Source: Lachnospiraceae bacterium UBA3820 (GTDB taxonomy: Bacteria; Bacillota; Clostridia; Lachnospirales; Lachnospiraceae). Taken from it: a stretch of DNA of 44,200 nt. The notes under the pieces are model-generated. The model did no database searches, was not told the DNA's origin, and worked only from the letters and a program-made list of their open reading frames with translations. Position 1 is the stretch's first letter, and every line of letters begins with the position of its first letter. The stretch lies in the NCBI GenBank assembly GCA_002369325.1, contig DFDU01000055.1, forward strand, positions 1 to 44,200, given 5' to 3'. The translations under genes and the position numbers were made by a program. This document shows, one piece after another, positions 7,987-15,619 of this stretch.

Positions 7987-9354
7987 ATGAATATAACTGT
8001 TAAAGAGATAGTTGCCGTAACGGGAGGAAAACTCCTTTGCGGAGATGAAAATGTTGTGGTAAATGACGTATGTATAGATTCGAGAGTTACAAAAGAAGGC
8101 GATCTTTATGTACCTATTATAGGTGAAAGAACAGATGGACACATTTATATAGAACGTGCACTTGAAAAGTGTGTGGCTACGCTTACTTCGATTCATAATG
8201 ATGTTGTGGTTTCAGATAAACCATATATAAAAGTTGAAAATACCATAAAGGCACTTCAGGATATCGGATCATATATAAGAAGTAAATTTAATATTCCGAT
8301 AGTCGGAGTTACCGGAAGCGTTGGAAAGACTACAACAAGAGAAATGATTGCAACCGCACTTTCCGCAGAATTAAATGTATATAAAACTTCGGGAAATCAG
8401 AATTCACAAATCGGTACACCGATAACCTTAACAAGAATGACAAGCGATGCCGAAGCTGCTGTTTTAGAGATGGGAATGAGTGAAGAGGGGCAGATGGAAA
8501 TTTTGTCTGCTATGGTTAGGCCGGACATTTGCGTGGTTTCAAAAATAGGCGTTGCACATATTGAGTTTTTGAAGACGAAAGAAAATATCAGAAAAGAGAA
8601 ACTTTCGATTACATCACATATGAATAAGGATGGCGCATTGTTCTTAAACGGTGATGACGAAATGCTTGAAGAAATAAAAGATAAGACCGGAGTGAAGACC
8701 TTTTGTTACGGTACAAAGGAATGGTGCGATTACCGTGCGGAAAATATTCACATGGAAAATTATCAATATGTATATGATTATGTTCACGAAGATGAAAGAA
8801 TAAGGGTAGTTCTTAATGCACTCGGAAAACATAACGTAATTGATTCTCTCGCAGGTCTTGCCATTGCGGATTATATGAAGCTTGATGTAAAAAAGGCCGC
8901 AAAGCAATTTGAAAACTTCCAGGGTCTTAGACTTAAGCTTATTCATATACCGGGAAAATATACTATCATTGATGATACTTACAATGCAAGTCCGGATTCG
9001 ATGAAGGCAAGTATAGATGTACTTGATGAGATAGAGGTTCCTGAGGGAGGAAAGAAGCTTGTAGTATTAGGTGATATGTTTGAGCTTGGCGAAAACAGTG
9101 AGAAGTATCATAAGGAAGTCGGAGAACATCTGGTTAACAAAAAAATAGATGACCTGATTGTTGTCGGAGAACTTTCACAGCATATTGCGGATGTAGTTGA
9201 GAAATCGGATTCCAATACCAAGTGCTACAGATTTAAGGATAACGGAGAAGTGGCTTTGTATCTTCTGTCTGTAATGCAAAAGGATGATATAGTATTGCTT
9301 AAGGGTTCCAACGGAATGCATCTTGATGAGATTGTATCCAACATGCTTGGATAA
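7987..9354 (+). CDS. murF: UDP-N-acetylmuramoyl-tripeptide--D-alanyl-D-alanine ligase
   Basis: MurF adds the D-Ala-D-Ala dipeptide to the UDP-MurNAc-tripeptide in the cytoplasm, the last soluble step of the peptidoglycan precursor. The protein has 455 residues, the family length. Seen are the N-terminal substrate-binding domain (about 1-95), the ATP loop GVTGSVGKTTTREM (about 105-118), the NQNSQIGTPITL stretch, the central Mur ligase domain, and the C-terminal domain with IDDTYNASPDSMKAS and LGDMFELGE. AAGGAG lies upstream of the ATG. It follows the DJ-1 gene closely and no other mur gene is in the window. Confidence 0.95.
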   Translation: MNITVKEIVAVTGGKLLCGDENVVVNDVCIDSRVTKEGDLYVPIIGERTDGHIYIERALEKCVATLTSIHNDVVVSDKPYIKVENTIKALQDIGSYIRSKFNIPIVGVTGSVGKTTTREMIATALSAELNVYKTSGNQNSQIGTPITLTRMTSDAEAAVLEMGMSEEGQMEILSAMVRPDICVVSKIGVAHIEFLKTKENIRKEKLSITSHMNKDGALFLNGDDEMLEEIKDKTGVKTFCYGTKEWCDYRAENIHMENYQYVYDYVHEDERIRVVLNALGKHNVIDSLAGLAIADYMKLDVKKAAKQFENFQGLRLKLIHIPGKYTIIDDTYNASPDSMKASIDVLDEIEVPEGGKKLVVLGDMFELGENSEKYHKEVGEHLVNKKIDDLIVVGELSQHIADVVEKSDSNTKCYRFKDNGEVALYLLSVMQKDDIVLLKGSNGMHLDEIVSNMLG

Positions 9355-9391
9355 AATAAATATTCTATGACTAAGAAGGAGGAGTATTATT

Positions 9392-9931
9392 ATGAAATTT
9401 GTATGTACTGTATGTGGTTATGTACACGAGGGTGATGCAGCACCGGATTTTTGTCCTGTATGTAAAGCACCTGCGGAAAAATTTAAGGCACAGGATGGAG
9501 ATATGACATGGGCATCTGAACACGTATTAGGAGTGGCACAGGGAGTAAGTGAGGATATCCTTGCAGACTTACGTTCAAATTTTGAAGGTGAGTGTTCAGA
9601 GGTTGGTATGTATCTTGCTATGGCAAGAGTTGCTTACAGAGAAGGCTATCCTGAAATCGGAAGCTATTTTGAGAAGGCTGCTTTTGAGGAGGCAGAGCAT
9701 GCAGCAAAATTTGCTGAGCTTCTCGGAGAGGTTCTTACCGATTCTACAAAGAAAAATCTTCAGATGAGAGTTGATGCCGAGAACGGTGCTACATCAGGAA
9801 AGACTGATCTTGCCAAGAGAGCAAAAGCTGCAAACCTTGATGCAATACATGATACGGTTCATGAGATGGCAAGAGATGAAGCAAGACATGGAAAGGCATT
9901 TGCGGGATTACTTAAAAGATATTTCGGTTAA
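9392..9931 (+). CDS. Reverse rubrerythrin (N-terminal rubredoxin domain)
   Basis: Rubrerythrins reduce hydrogen peroxide in anaerobes with a di-iron centre fed by a rubredoxin-type iron. Here the rubredoxin-like domain comes first (about 1-35, FVCTVCGYVHEG and DFCPVCKAPAEKF with four Cys), followed by the ferritin-like four-helix domain (about 50-179, with ExxH motifs in FEEAEHAAKFAE and MARDEARHGKAF). This is the reverse domain order typical of clostridial oxygen-stress proteins. AAGGAGG precedes the start. A strong terminator follows at 9964-10002. The 37-bp gap from murF contains no obvious promoter. Confidence 0.95.
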   Translation: MKFVCTVCGYVHEGDAAPDFCPVCKAPAEKFKAQDGDMTWASEHVLGVAQGVSEDILADLRSNFEGECSEVGMYLAMARVAYREGYPEIGSYFEKAAFEEAEHAAKFAELLGEVLTDSTKKNLQMRVDAENGATSGKTDLAKRAKAANLDAIHDTVHEMARDEARHGKAFAGLLKRYFG

Positions 9932-9963
9932 AAATGAAAAAGTAAATATTTTGAAAATTACAA

Positions 9964-10002
9964 TGCTGTTAGTATCAAAATGATACTAACAGCATTTTTT
10001 TT
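9964..10002 (+). terminator. Strong intrinsic terminator after rubrerythrin
   Basis: TGCTGTTAGTATCA at 9964-9977 and TGATACTAACAGCA at 9981-9994 form a perfect 14-bp stem with loop AAA, followed by eight Ts. Confidence 0.93.
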
Positions 10003-10102
10003 GTTCGATTATTTTTGGCAAAAAATGGTTGTGCAATTTTTATATTTTTTTTATTTATCATTTTATTCCATTGGTAAATATTTATGAAAATTTTAGAAAG
10101 GC

Positions 10103-10131
10103 TTGCAAAATATAGTAAAAGAGGGTAATAT
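10103..10131 (+). promoter_or_regulatory. Sigma-A promoter of the Lys/Ala-rich protein gene
   Basis: TTGCAA at 10103-10108 and TAATAT at 10126-10131 are spaced by exactly 17 bp. The start codon is about 75 bp downstream, preceded by a strong GGAGG. The AT-rich block 10020-10100 upstream could act as an UP element (inference). Confidence 0.65.
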
Positions 10132-10204
10132 CCTATTTGTAGCAGACATAAGATAGACATAAATATTAATAATACAATTCAAAGTTTATACGGAGGAAAA
10201 CAAA

Positions 10205-10642
10205 ATGGCAGTTAAGAAAGCAACAGTAGATTCAACTATGGCTAAAGTAGAAGCAGCTAAGGCTGAAGTTAAAAAAGAGGCAGCTAAGGTTGCAGCTCCT
10301 AAGAAGGAAGCAGCTAAGAAGGCAGCACCTGCAAAGAAGGCAGAGCCTGCTAAGAAGGAAGTTGCAAAGGCAGCAGCACCTGCAAAGAAGGCAGCAGCTC
10401 CTAAGAAAGCAGCTCCTGCAAAGAAGGCAGCACCAGCTAAGAAGGCAGCACCTGCTAAGGCAGCTAAGGAGAACGTTGTAATCGAGTTCGCAGGCGGACA
10501 GGTAGCAACAGCTGACATCGTAGCTAAGGCAGTAGAGGCTTCAGGTAAGAAGTCAATCAAAGAGTTAAATGTTTACTATCAGCCTGAGACTTCAATGGTA
10601 TACTTCACAGCTGATGGAAGTGAAGGTTCATTCGCTTTATAA
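10205..10642 (+). CDS. Lys/Ala-rich protein with small C-terminal domain (DUF6465-like)
   Basis: The 145-residue protein has two parts. Residues about 15-93 are almost only Ala, Lys, Pro, Val and Glu in loose repeats of the form AAPAKK, like histone H1 tails and the basic tails of some bacterial HU proteins. Residues about 95-145 form a compact domain (VVIEFAGGQVATADIV, then KELNVYYQPETS) that I associate with DUF6465 of Lachnospiraceae, from memory only. The gene has a consensus-like promoter, GGAGG, and its own terminator, and uses GCT/GCA and AAG heavily, as expected for strong expression. DNA binding is inferred from composition alone. Confidence 0.8.
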   Translation: MAVKKATVDSTMAKVEAAKAEVKKEAAKVAAPKKEAAKKAAPAKKAEPAKKEVAKAAAPAKKAAAPKKAAPAKKAAPAKKAAPAKAAKENVVIEFAGGQVATADIVAKAVEASGKKSIKELNVYYQPETSMVYFTADGSEGSFAL

Positions 10643-10651
10643 GAACCATAA

Positions 10652-10683
10652 AAAAGACCTCTGCATTTTGCAGAGGTCTTTTT
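10652..10683. terminator. Bidirectional terminator between the Lys/Ala-rich gene and proC
   Basis: GACCTCTGCA at 10656-10665 pairs with TGCAGAGGTC at 10669-10678, with a run of As before and Ts after, so it can work for both convergent transcripts. Confidence 0.9.
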
Positions 10684-10723
10684 GCTTGCGAAAATTTAAT
10701 TGATTTTGTTTTGCAATGTTTAT

Positions 10724-11524
10724 TTATAGGCTTCTGGATTTATCCGTGCAGGCTTTCATAGCTTCGATTACTGAACTGCGGAACCCTTTTTCTTCAAGTA
10801 CGCGAACAGCTTCGATAGTTGTTCCCGCAGGAGAGCAAACCATATCCTTTAATTCGCCCGGATGCTTACCTGTTTCAAGAACCATCTTTGCACTTCCCAA
10901 AACAGCCTGTGCCGCAAACTTGTATGCCTGGCTTCTTGGCATACCATCAAGTACTGCCGCATCTGCCATGGCTTCGATAAACATAAATACATAAGCAGGA
11001 GAGCTTCCGCTTACAGATACAACAACATCCATAAGTCTTTCAGGAATTTCTTCTGCGAGACCAAAGCTGTTTAAAAGAGACATTACATGTTTGAATTCTT
11101 CATCGGATACAAGAGCATTTTTACAAACACCGGTTATGCCTTCACCTACAAGAGCTGGAGTATTAGGCATAGTTCTTACAAGCTTTACATTGCTTCCGAT
11201 TCTTTCGGCAAGCCACTCAAGAGTTTTTCCCGGAGCAATGGTTACAACAACCTGGTTACCTGATATGTTGTCCTTTATCTCTGCGATAACAGTTTCATAA
11301 AATTGTGGCTTGACAGATAAAAATAAAACATCTGAGTTTGCTGCAACCTCTTTATTATCAAGGGTTGTATTAATCTTTAAATTGTCTGATGCTTTTTTCA
11401 CGGCTGCTTCAAATGCATCTGCTGCAATTATTTCTTTCGGTTTAATTCCGGCATTGTTTATAAGTCCTCCGATTATGGCTGATGCCATATTTCCACATCC
11501 GATAAATCCTACTTTGTACTTCAT
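10724..11524 (-). CDS. proC: Pyrroline-5-carboxylate reductase
   Basis: ProC makes L-proline from pyrroline-5-carboxylate with NAD(P)H, the last step of proline synthesis. The 266-residue protein starts with the dinucleotide-binding loop VGFIGCGNMASAI, and has the family stretches LVRTMPNTPALVGEGITG and SGSSPAYVFMFIEAMADAAV, plus CSPAGTTIEAVRVLEEKGF near the C-terminus. The start is supported by AAAGGAA upstream on the minus strand. No proA or proB is in the window. The upstream gene on this strand is a glycerophosphodiesterase 84 bp away. Confidence 0.96.
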   Translation of the reverse strand: MKYKVGFIGCGNMASAIIGGLINNAGIKPKEIIAADAFEAAVKKASDNLKINTTLDNKEVAANSDVLFLSVKPQFYETVIAEIKDNISGNQVVVTIAPGKTLEWLAERIGSNVKLVRTMPNTPALVGEGITGVCKNALVSDEEFKHVMSLLNSFGLAEEIPERLMDVVVSVSGSSPAYVFMFIEAMADAAVLDGMPRSQAYKFAAQAVLGSAKMVLETGKHPGELKDMVCSPAGTTIEAVRVLEEKGFRSSVIEAMKACTDKSRSL

Positions 11525-11608
11525 TTTTTTGTTCCTTTCAGTAGTATGATATTGTTATTTGATATTTATATGTTTTTTGACTTTATGTAATTCTGATTTC
11601 TCAATTGC

Positions 11609-12361
11609 TTATTCAGGCTTTTTTTTCATAAAGCGTTTTTTCTTTTTTATATTATCCAGGAGACATGCTCTGACTTTGATTCCGACATTTGGTACATCGG
11701 TAATGATGCCGTCAACATGGTTCATAATAGCTTTACCCATATATCTTGCACGATTAACTGTCCATACATAGATAGGCTTGTTATAAAGCTTCATGCGCTT
11801 GATAAAGCCCGGTGTGGCAAGCTTGTAGTAAGGCGAAACAAAATCCGCATTGCAGGCTGCAAGTCTTCCCATAGGGAAAAATTCGTGAAGCTTATTTTTT
11901 AACGAACCGCCTTTTTTTCCGAGAAGAAGTCCTGTTTTTATACAAGGATCATAATCATGAATTGCTTTTACAACATTGTCATTAAATGATTTCATCATAA
12001 ATTCATCATATCGATAAAGTCGTGTAACCTTATCTATGACTCGCTTTTCATAACCCGGTTCTTTTAATTCGATATCAAGCTTTATCTTTCCCTTGCATAA
12101 TTCCAAGACCTCGGAAAGAAGAGGAACACGGTAGTTGTCCTTTGAGGTTATGGAGAAAAGCTTGTCATATGTAAGAGACGAGATAGGCTTTCCGTCTATT
12201 TCATCATCATGAAAAACTATGAGATGGTTGTCCTTCGTCTTTCTTATATCGAACTCGGCATAATCCGCTTTAAGTTTAATCGCAATTTTAAATGCTTCCA
12301 GAGTATTTTCGTGCTGTGCAAGTGCACTTGCACCACGATGTGCAATTATTACAGGATTCAT
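11609..12361 (-). CDS. Glycerophosphodiester phosphodiesterase family protein
   Basis: It is predicted to hydrolyse glycerophosphodiesters to glycerol 3-phosphate and an alcohol in a metal-dependent reaction. The N-terminus IAHRGASALAQHENTLEAF has the catalytic His-Arg and Glu-Asn pair, followed by AEFDIRKTKDNHLIVFHDD with the metal ligands and second His. KLDIELKEPG and VYVWTVNRA-type strands (IYVWTVNRA) complete the TIM barrel. At 250 residues it is the soluble cytosolic form, without signal peptide. AAAGGAGG precedes the start, 21 bp after the ClpX-like gene, so the two are probably cotranscribed. The last 20 residues are unusually Lys-rich. Confidence 0.92.
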   Translation of the reverse strand: MNPVIIAHRGASALAQHENTLEAFKIAIKLKADYAEFDIRKTKDNHLIVFHDDEIDGKPISSLTYDKLFSITSKDNYRVPLLSEVLELCKGKIKLDIELKEPGYEKRVIDKVTRLYRYDEFMMKSFNDNVVKAIHDYDPCIKTGLLLGKKGGSLKNKLHEFFPMGRLAACNADFVSPYYKLATPGFIKRMKLYNKPIYVWTVNRARYMGKAIMNHVDGIITDVPNVGIKVRACLLDNIKKKKRFMKKKPE

Positions 12362-12382
12362 TTATCCGCCTCCTTTTATCAA

Positions 12383-13798
12383 TTATATATTTGTGCCGCG
12401 AAGCTCTATAATAGGGGAACCCTTGCCGTTTATGTAATCACCTGTTATGGTAACGGTTCCGATACTGTCATCACGAGGTATCTCATACATGATATCAAGC
12501 ATGAATTTTTCTATGATGGCACGCAGAGCTCTTGCACCTGTTTTCTTTTCCATGGCTTTTTCGGCAATAGCTTCATAAGCGGAATCATCAAACTTAAGAT
12601 CGACTTCATCCAGGGCAAGAAGCTTTTGATATTGCTTAAGAATTGCATTTTTAGGCTCCTTTAATATCTTGATATACATATCCTTATCAAGTGCATCAAG
12701 AGTATATATAACAGGAAGTCTGCCTAAAAATTCAGGTATCATACCGAAGTCTCTTAAATCATCAACGGTCACTTCCTTCATAAGATTAGGCTCGTTATCG
12801 AATCTGTCTTTTAAGTCGGCATTAAAGCCCATTGAAGATTGCTTGGAAAGCCTTTCTTTTATGATATCTTCTATATCCGGAAATGCTCCGCCGCAGATAA
12901 ATAATATATTTTGCGTATTCATAGTTGTCATAGGTGTCATTGCATTTTTACTTCCCGCACCTACAGGCACTTCAACATCTGCACCTTCAATTATTTTAAG
13001 AAGTCCCTGCTGAACAGATTCACCGCTTACATCACGACTTCTGGTTTCTTTCTTTTTTGCAATCTTGTCTATCTCGTCGATAAATACAATTCCTCGCTCT
13101 GCCTTTTCAACATCATTGTCCGCAACCGCAAGAAGCTTAGACAAAATGCTTTCCACATCATCTCCGATATAACCTGCTTCCGTAAGTGTGGTTGCATCTG
13201 TTATGGCAAGCGGAACATTCAAAAGACGGGCAATGGTTTTAACAAGATATGTTTTACCGCATCCCGTAGGACCGAGCATAAGCATATTTGATTTCTCAAT
13301 TTCAATGTCATCCATAGTATTGGTTATAACACGCTTATAATGGTTATAGACCGCAACGGATATGGCCTTCTTGGCATATTCCTGTCCGACAACATATTCA
13401 TCAAGCATGGCTTTAATTTTATGTGGCGCCGGAATATTTTCGAGTGTAAGAGGTGCTTCTTCAGGCTTATCCTCTTTCTTCTTTTTCTTTTTAACCTTTT
13501 GCGATTGCGGGATATCATCAAATGGCATAAACTGTGACATATTGATATTCGGCATGCGAGAAAGGTCGATAAACTGCATCTGGTTATTGTTAAACGCATC
13601 AAAGCTTTTTTGCATGCATTCGTTGCAGACATGCATATTGCCCGGGAGTGTTATAAATGGGCCGGCACTTGACTCCGGTCTTCTGCACAGATAGCAGTAG
13701 TTCTCGTAATCATCATTATTTTTGTCATTATCATTTGAAGAATTCTTGTTATTTATGGATTCATTTTCTTTTGTCTTGTCGTCTGTATCGTTAGGCAT
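12383..13798 (-). CDS. Divergent ClpX-type AAA+ unfoldase
   Basis: The order of domains is that of ClpX: a zinc-binding domain (Cys35, Cys38, Cys58, Cys61), Walker A GPTGCGKT (176-183), pore loop GYIG (209-212), Walker B FIDEID (239-244), a candidate ClpP-docking tripeptide MGF (323-325), and a C-terminal sensor-2 GARALRAIIE. Unlike housekeeping ClpX, it has a 30-residue Asn/Asp-rich N-terminal extension, a Lys-rich linker (102-111), and the RKH loop, normally GGRKH, reads AGSKN (281-285). ClpX unfolds tagged substrates and feeds ClpP. No clpP is nearby, and I infer a second, specialised copy. A promoter lies at 13887-13914. It is followed by the phosphodiesterase gene. Confidence 0.85.
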   Translation of the reverse strand: MPNDTDDKTKENESINNKNSSNDNDKNNDDYENYCYLCRRPESSAGPFITLPGNMHVCNECMQKSFDAFNNNQMQFIDLSRMPNINMSQFMPFDDIPQSQKVKKKKKKEDKPEEAPLTLENIPAPHKIKAMLDEYVVGQEYAKKAISVAVYNHYKRVITNTMDDIEIEKSNMLMLGPTGCGKTYLVKTIARLLNVPLAITDATTLTEAGYIGDDVESILSKLLAVADNDVEKAERGIVFIDEIDKIAKKKETRSRDVSGESVQQGLLKIIEGADVEVPVGAGSKNAMTPMTTMNTQNILFICGGAFPDIEDIIKERLSKQSSMGFNADLKDRFDNEPNLMKEVTVDDLRDFGMIPEFLGRLPVIYTLDALDKDMYIKILKEPKNAILKQYQKLLALDEVDLKFDDSAYEAIAEKAMEKKTGARALRAIIEKFMLDIMYEIPRDDSIGTVTITGDYINGKGSPIIELRGTNI

Positions 13799-13886
13799 TG
13801 TTTTCCTCCGTAAAATGTTTCATATTGTTCGCTGCAAAAACTCAAATGTCGAATTCATCGCCGCCTGATTTTTGCTTGCACTCGTT

Positions 13887-13914
13887 ATTATACCATAAAT
13901 AAGGTGGCGTGCAA
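13887..13914 (-). promoter_or_regulatory. Candidate promoter of the ClpX-like gene
   Basis: On the minus strand TTGCAC (13909-13914) and TATAAT (13887-13892) are 16 bp apart, about 90 bp upstream of the start codon. This places a separate start point after the Asn-rich gene at 13968-14396. Confidence 0.6.
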
Positions 13915-13967
13915 ATGGAAAAGAAAGGCTGAGGCATTAGCAGGGCCGGCGGGAACAGGTTTTATAT

Positions 13968-14396
13968 TCAGCTCATAAATCCTTTAAGCATATTAAACTT
14001 TTGTCTGTCGGCAGGGGAGAGAGATTCTTCTATTACATCCATTAGAATTTCGGACTCGTTTTTTGTGAAATTCATATTGCGTCTGTTTAGCTCCTGATTA
14101 ATTTTTATAATTTCCGGGAGCAGTTCCTCGACAGACTTGTTTTTGCTCTTTTCTCGTATCTCCATAATGATTTTTAGCTTAATGGGATCTATGTTTGATA
14201 AGCGGCTGTTGTGCATAAAGTCAGAGTTTTGAGAGCTGCGGTTTTCGGTATTATCCGTGTTACTGCTGCTGTTGTTGTTGCTGTTGTTGATACTGTTGTT
14301 GGTGCTGTTACTAAAGTTATTTTTGAAATTGTTGTGATTGTTATAACTGCTGTTGTTATTGTTTCGTGACATTTGATTGAAGAAGTTGTTATACAT
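13968..14396 (-). CDS. Asn-rich hypothetical protein
   Basis: I do not recognise this 142-residue protein. Residues about 1-55 are low complexity, mostly Asn and Ser. Residues 65-142 look like a folded all-helical domain with the pattern KSVEELLPEIIKINQELNRR, then ILMDVIEESLSPADRQKF, ending in GFMS. A GGAGG lies 7 nt upstream of the start. It follows the 14415-14918 gene by 18 bp and is surely cotranscribed with it. Both have long Asn/Ser/Met tracts and each has one folded part, one at the C-terminus and one at the N-terminus. Poly-Asn tracts are rare in bacteria outside surface or spore proteins. Confidence 0.7.
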   Translation of the reverse strand: MYNNFFNQMSRNNNNSSYNNHNNFKNNFSNSTNNSINNSNNNSSSNTDNTENRSSQNSDFMHNSRLSNIDPIKLKIIMEIREKSKNKSVEELLPEIIKINQELNRRNMNFTKNESEILMDVIEESLSPADRQKFNMLKGFMS

Positions 14397-14414
14397 TGTA
14401 TGCCTCCTGTATGA

Positions 14415-14918
14415 TTACTTATTATTATCCAATATATTGATGATGCTGTCATAAAGGCTCTCGCCGTCAGACGAGTCTGTTGTGTTGCTTTCGTTAAGCG
14501 TGTTTTTTGAAGCGTCTGAATTGTTCGTGTTGAAAAGATGACTGAGGTTGTTAGTGAAGTTGTCGCCTTCATTTGCGGCAGTTGTCATATTCATCGAATT
14601 CATTGTATTCATCATGTTCATCATTTTATTCATGTTTTTTATAGTTGAAGAAAAATCACCGGGCATGAATTTACACATGTCGTTTATCATATCCTCTGTG
14701 CATTTGGGATGACAGTCAAAACCGCAGTCTGATATGTAATTTCTGTCATCAAGACAGTTTAAAATGGACATCAGTTCTTTGTATTTAATAAGCATAACAA
14801 GCATACGCTTGAAGGGATAGTCTACAAAAGCAACCATAGATTCAAGCAGCCACAGGGAATCGTCTGTTATTAACTTGTCGAGTGGATGAACCTTGTTCAT
14901 TGCATTTAAACCAAACAT
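14415..14918 (-). CDS. Hypothetical protein with CxxxCxxxC motif and Asn/Met-rich tail
   Basis: I do not recognise this 167-residue protein. The N-terminal half (about 1-85) is helical and hydrophobic in places (LDKLITDDSLWLLESMVAFV, LVMLIKYKELMSIL), then comes a small cysteine motif, CGFDCHPKC, which could bind a metal. The second half is a Met/Asn-rich low-complexity segment (MNKMMNMMNTMNSMNM) with an acidic end. AAAGGA precedes the start at 14918. It is the first gene of a pair with 13968-14396. There is no signal peptide. A role in the spore or cell envelope is only a guess. Confidence 0.7.
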   Translation of the reverse strand: MFGLNAMNKVHPLDKLITDDSLWLLESMVAFVDYPFKRMLVMLIKYKELMSILNCLDDRNYISDCGFDCHPKCTEDMINDMCKFMPGDFSSTIKNMNKMMNMMNTMNSMNMTTAANEGDNFTNNLSHLFNTNNSDASKNTLNESNTTDSSDGESLYDSIINILDNNK

Positions 14919-15041
14919 AAGAGTGTCCTTTTTATAATATATGAGTAAGTCCGTTTATTTATTAAATCAGATTTGGCGAAACTTGTTATTGGTTTTACTA
15001 TGGTTAGTCTGAAATCAATACTAAGTACGGACATGATAATA

Positions 15042-15072
15042 GAAATAAAGGCTGCTGCAAGAAGCAGCAGCC
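15042..15072 (-). terminator. Terminator of the Cys-rich protein gene
   Basis: GGCTGCTGC (15050-15058) pairs with GCAGCAGCC (15064-15072) around AAGAA. On the minus strand a T-rich stretch, TTTATTTC, follows. It lies 17 bp after the stop of the Cys/Gly-rich gene. Confidence 0.85.
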
Positions 15073-15088
15073 CCACAATAAAAATAGA

Positions 15089-15322
15089 TTAGCAGCCACA
15101 GCCGCAGCCGTTGTTATTTCCACAGCAGCAAAGGAGGATAAGAATAATCCAGATGCAATCACATCCGCCTCCGAATCCGTTGCCGCCAAATATGCCATTA
15201 TTACCGCCACAGCAGCTAAGCAATAATAAAATAATAATTATACATGAGCAGCTATTGTTTCCGCCAAAGCCGAAACCGTTATCGCAGCCACATCCACACT
15301 GAGTTGCAGATAAATCACTCAT
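15089..15322 (-). CDS. Cys/Gly-rich 'chorion-like' small protein
   Basis: The 77 residues contain 15 Cys and 19 Gly. Two hydrophobic blocks, IIIILLLL (28-35) and IWIILILL (57-64), are each preceded by CxC and followed by CC(C)G and an Asn/Gly linker, so the protein is an internal duplication. GGAGG lies 7 nt upstream of the ATG and a strong terminator follows, which supports a real gene. Such proteins occur in Lachnospiraceae, annotated 'chorion class high-cysteine protein' by composition only. A membrane- or coat-associated, disulfide- or metal-rich peptide is possible. No function is established. Confidence 0.8.
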   Translation of the reverse strand: MSDLSATQCGCGCDNGFGFGGNNSCSCIIIILLLLSCCGGNNGIFGGNGFGGGCDCIWIILILLCCCGNNNGCGCGC

Positions 15323-15385
15323 TTTTTAGCCTCCGCTTAAATTCTTTATGGTATATACTATTCAGATGTTGTGGATGTGTTAAAA

Positions 15386-15421
15386 AAACTGCAATTTTCC
15401 TAAAATGGAAAATTGCAGTTT
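15386..15421 (-). terminator. Orphan intrinsic-terminator-like hairpin
   Basis: AAACTGCAATTTTCC (15386-15400) and GGAAAATTGCAGTTT (15407-15421) form a perfect 15-bp stem. On the minus strand a run of Ts follows, so it would stop leftward transcripts, yet there is no minus-strand gene directly upstream of it (hipB is on the plus strand). It lies 64 bp before the start of the Cys-rich gene. The rest of 15323-15619 is very AT-rich and shows no other clear feature. Confidence 0.6.
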
Positions 15422-15619
15422 GTATATAATAATACTTGATTTTTTTGGGGTGTTGGTATATTGTGATTATAAAAAGATAATGTTTATAAATAAAAACTAA
15501 AATAGTAATAATGTTTTAAAATATTAACATTAATTAAAATAATAGGATTGATAATGTGAATTAAAATTAACAGGACGATAAACAAAAGATAAGATTAGTA
15601 TTGAATGAGGTATAAATTT

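Noticed and set aside
10186..10560. Minus-strand Ala/Phe-rich ORF opposite the Lys/Ala-rich gene
   Set aside because: It is a mirror of the AAG/GCA repeats. The plus frame has promoter, ribosome site and terminator; this frame has none.
14189..14572. Thr-rich minus-strand ORF overlapping the two Asn-rich genes
   Set aside because: It is a frame-shifted reading of the AAC/AAT-rich tracts and has no ribosome site; the two annotated frames have good ones.
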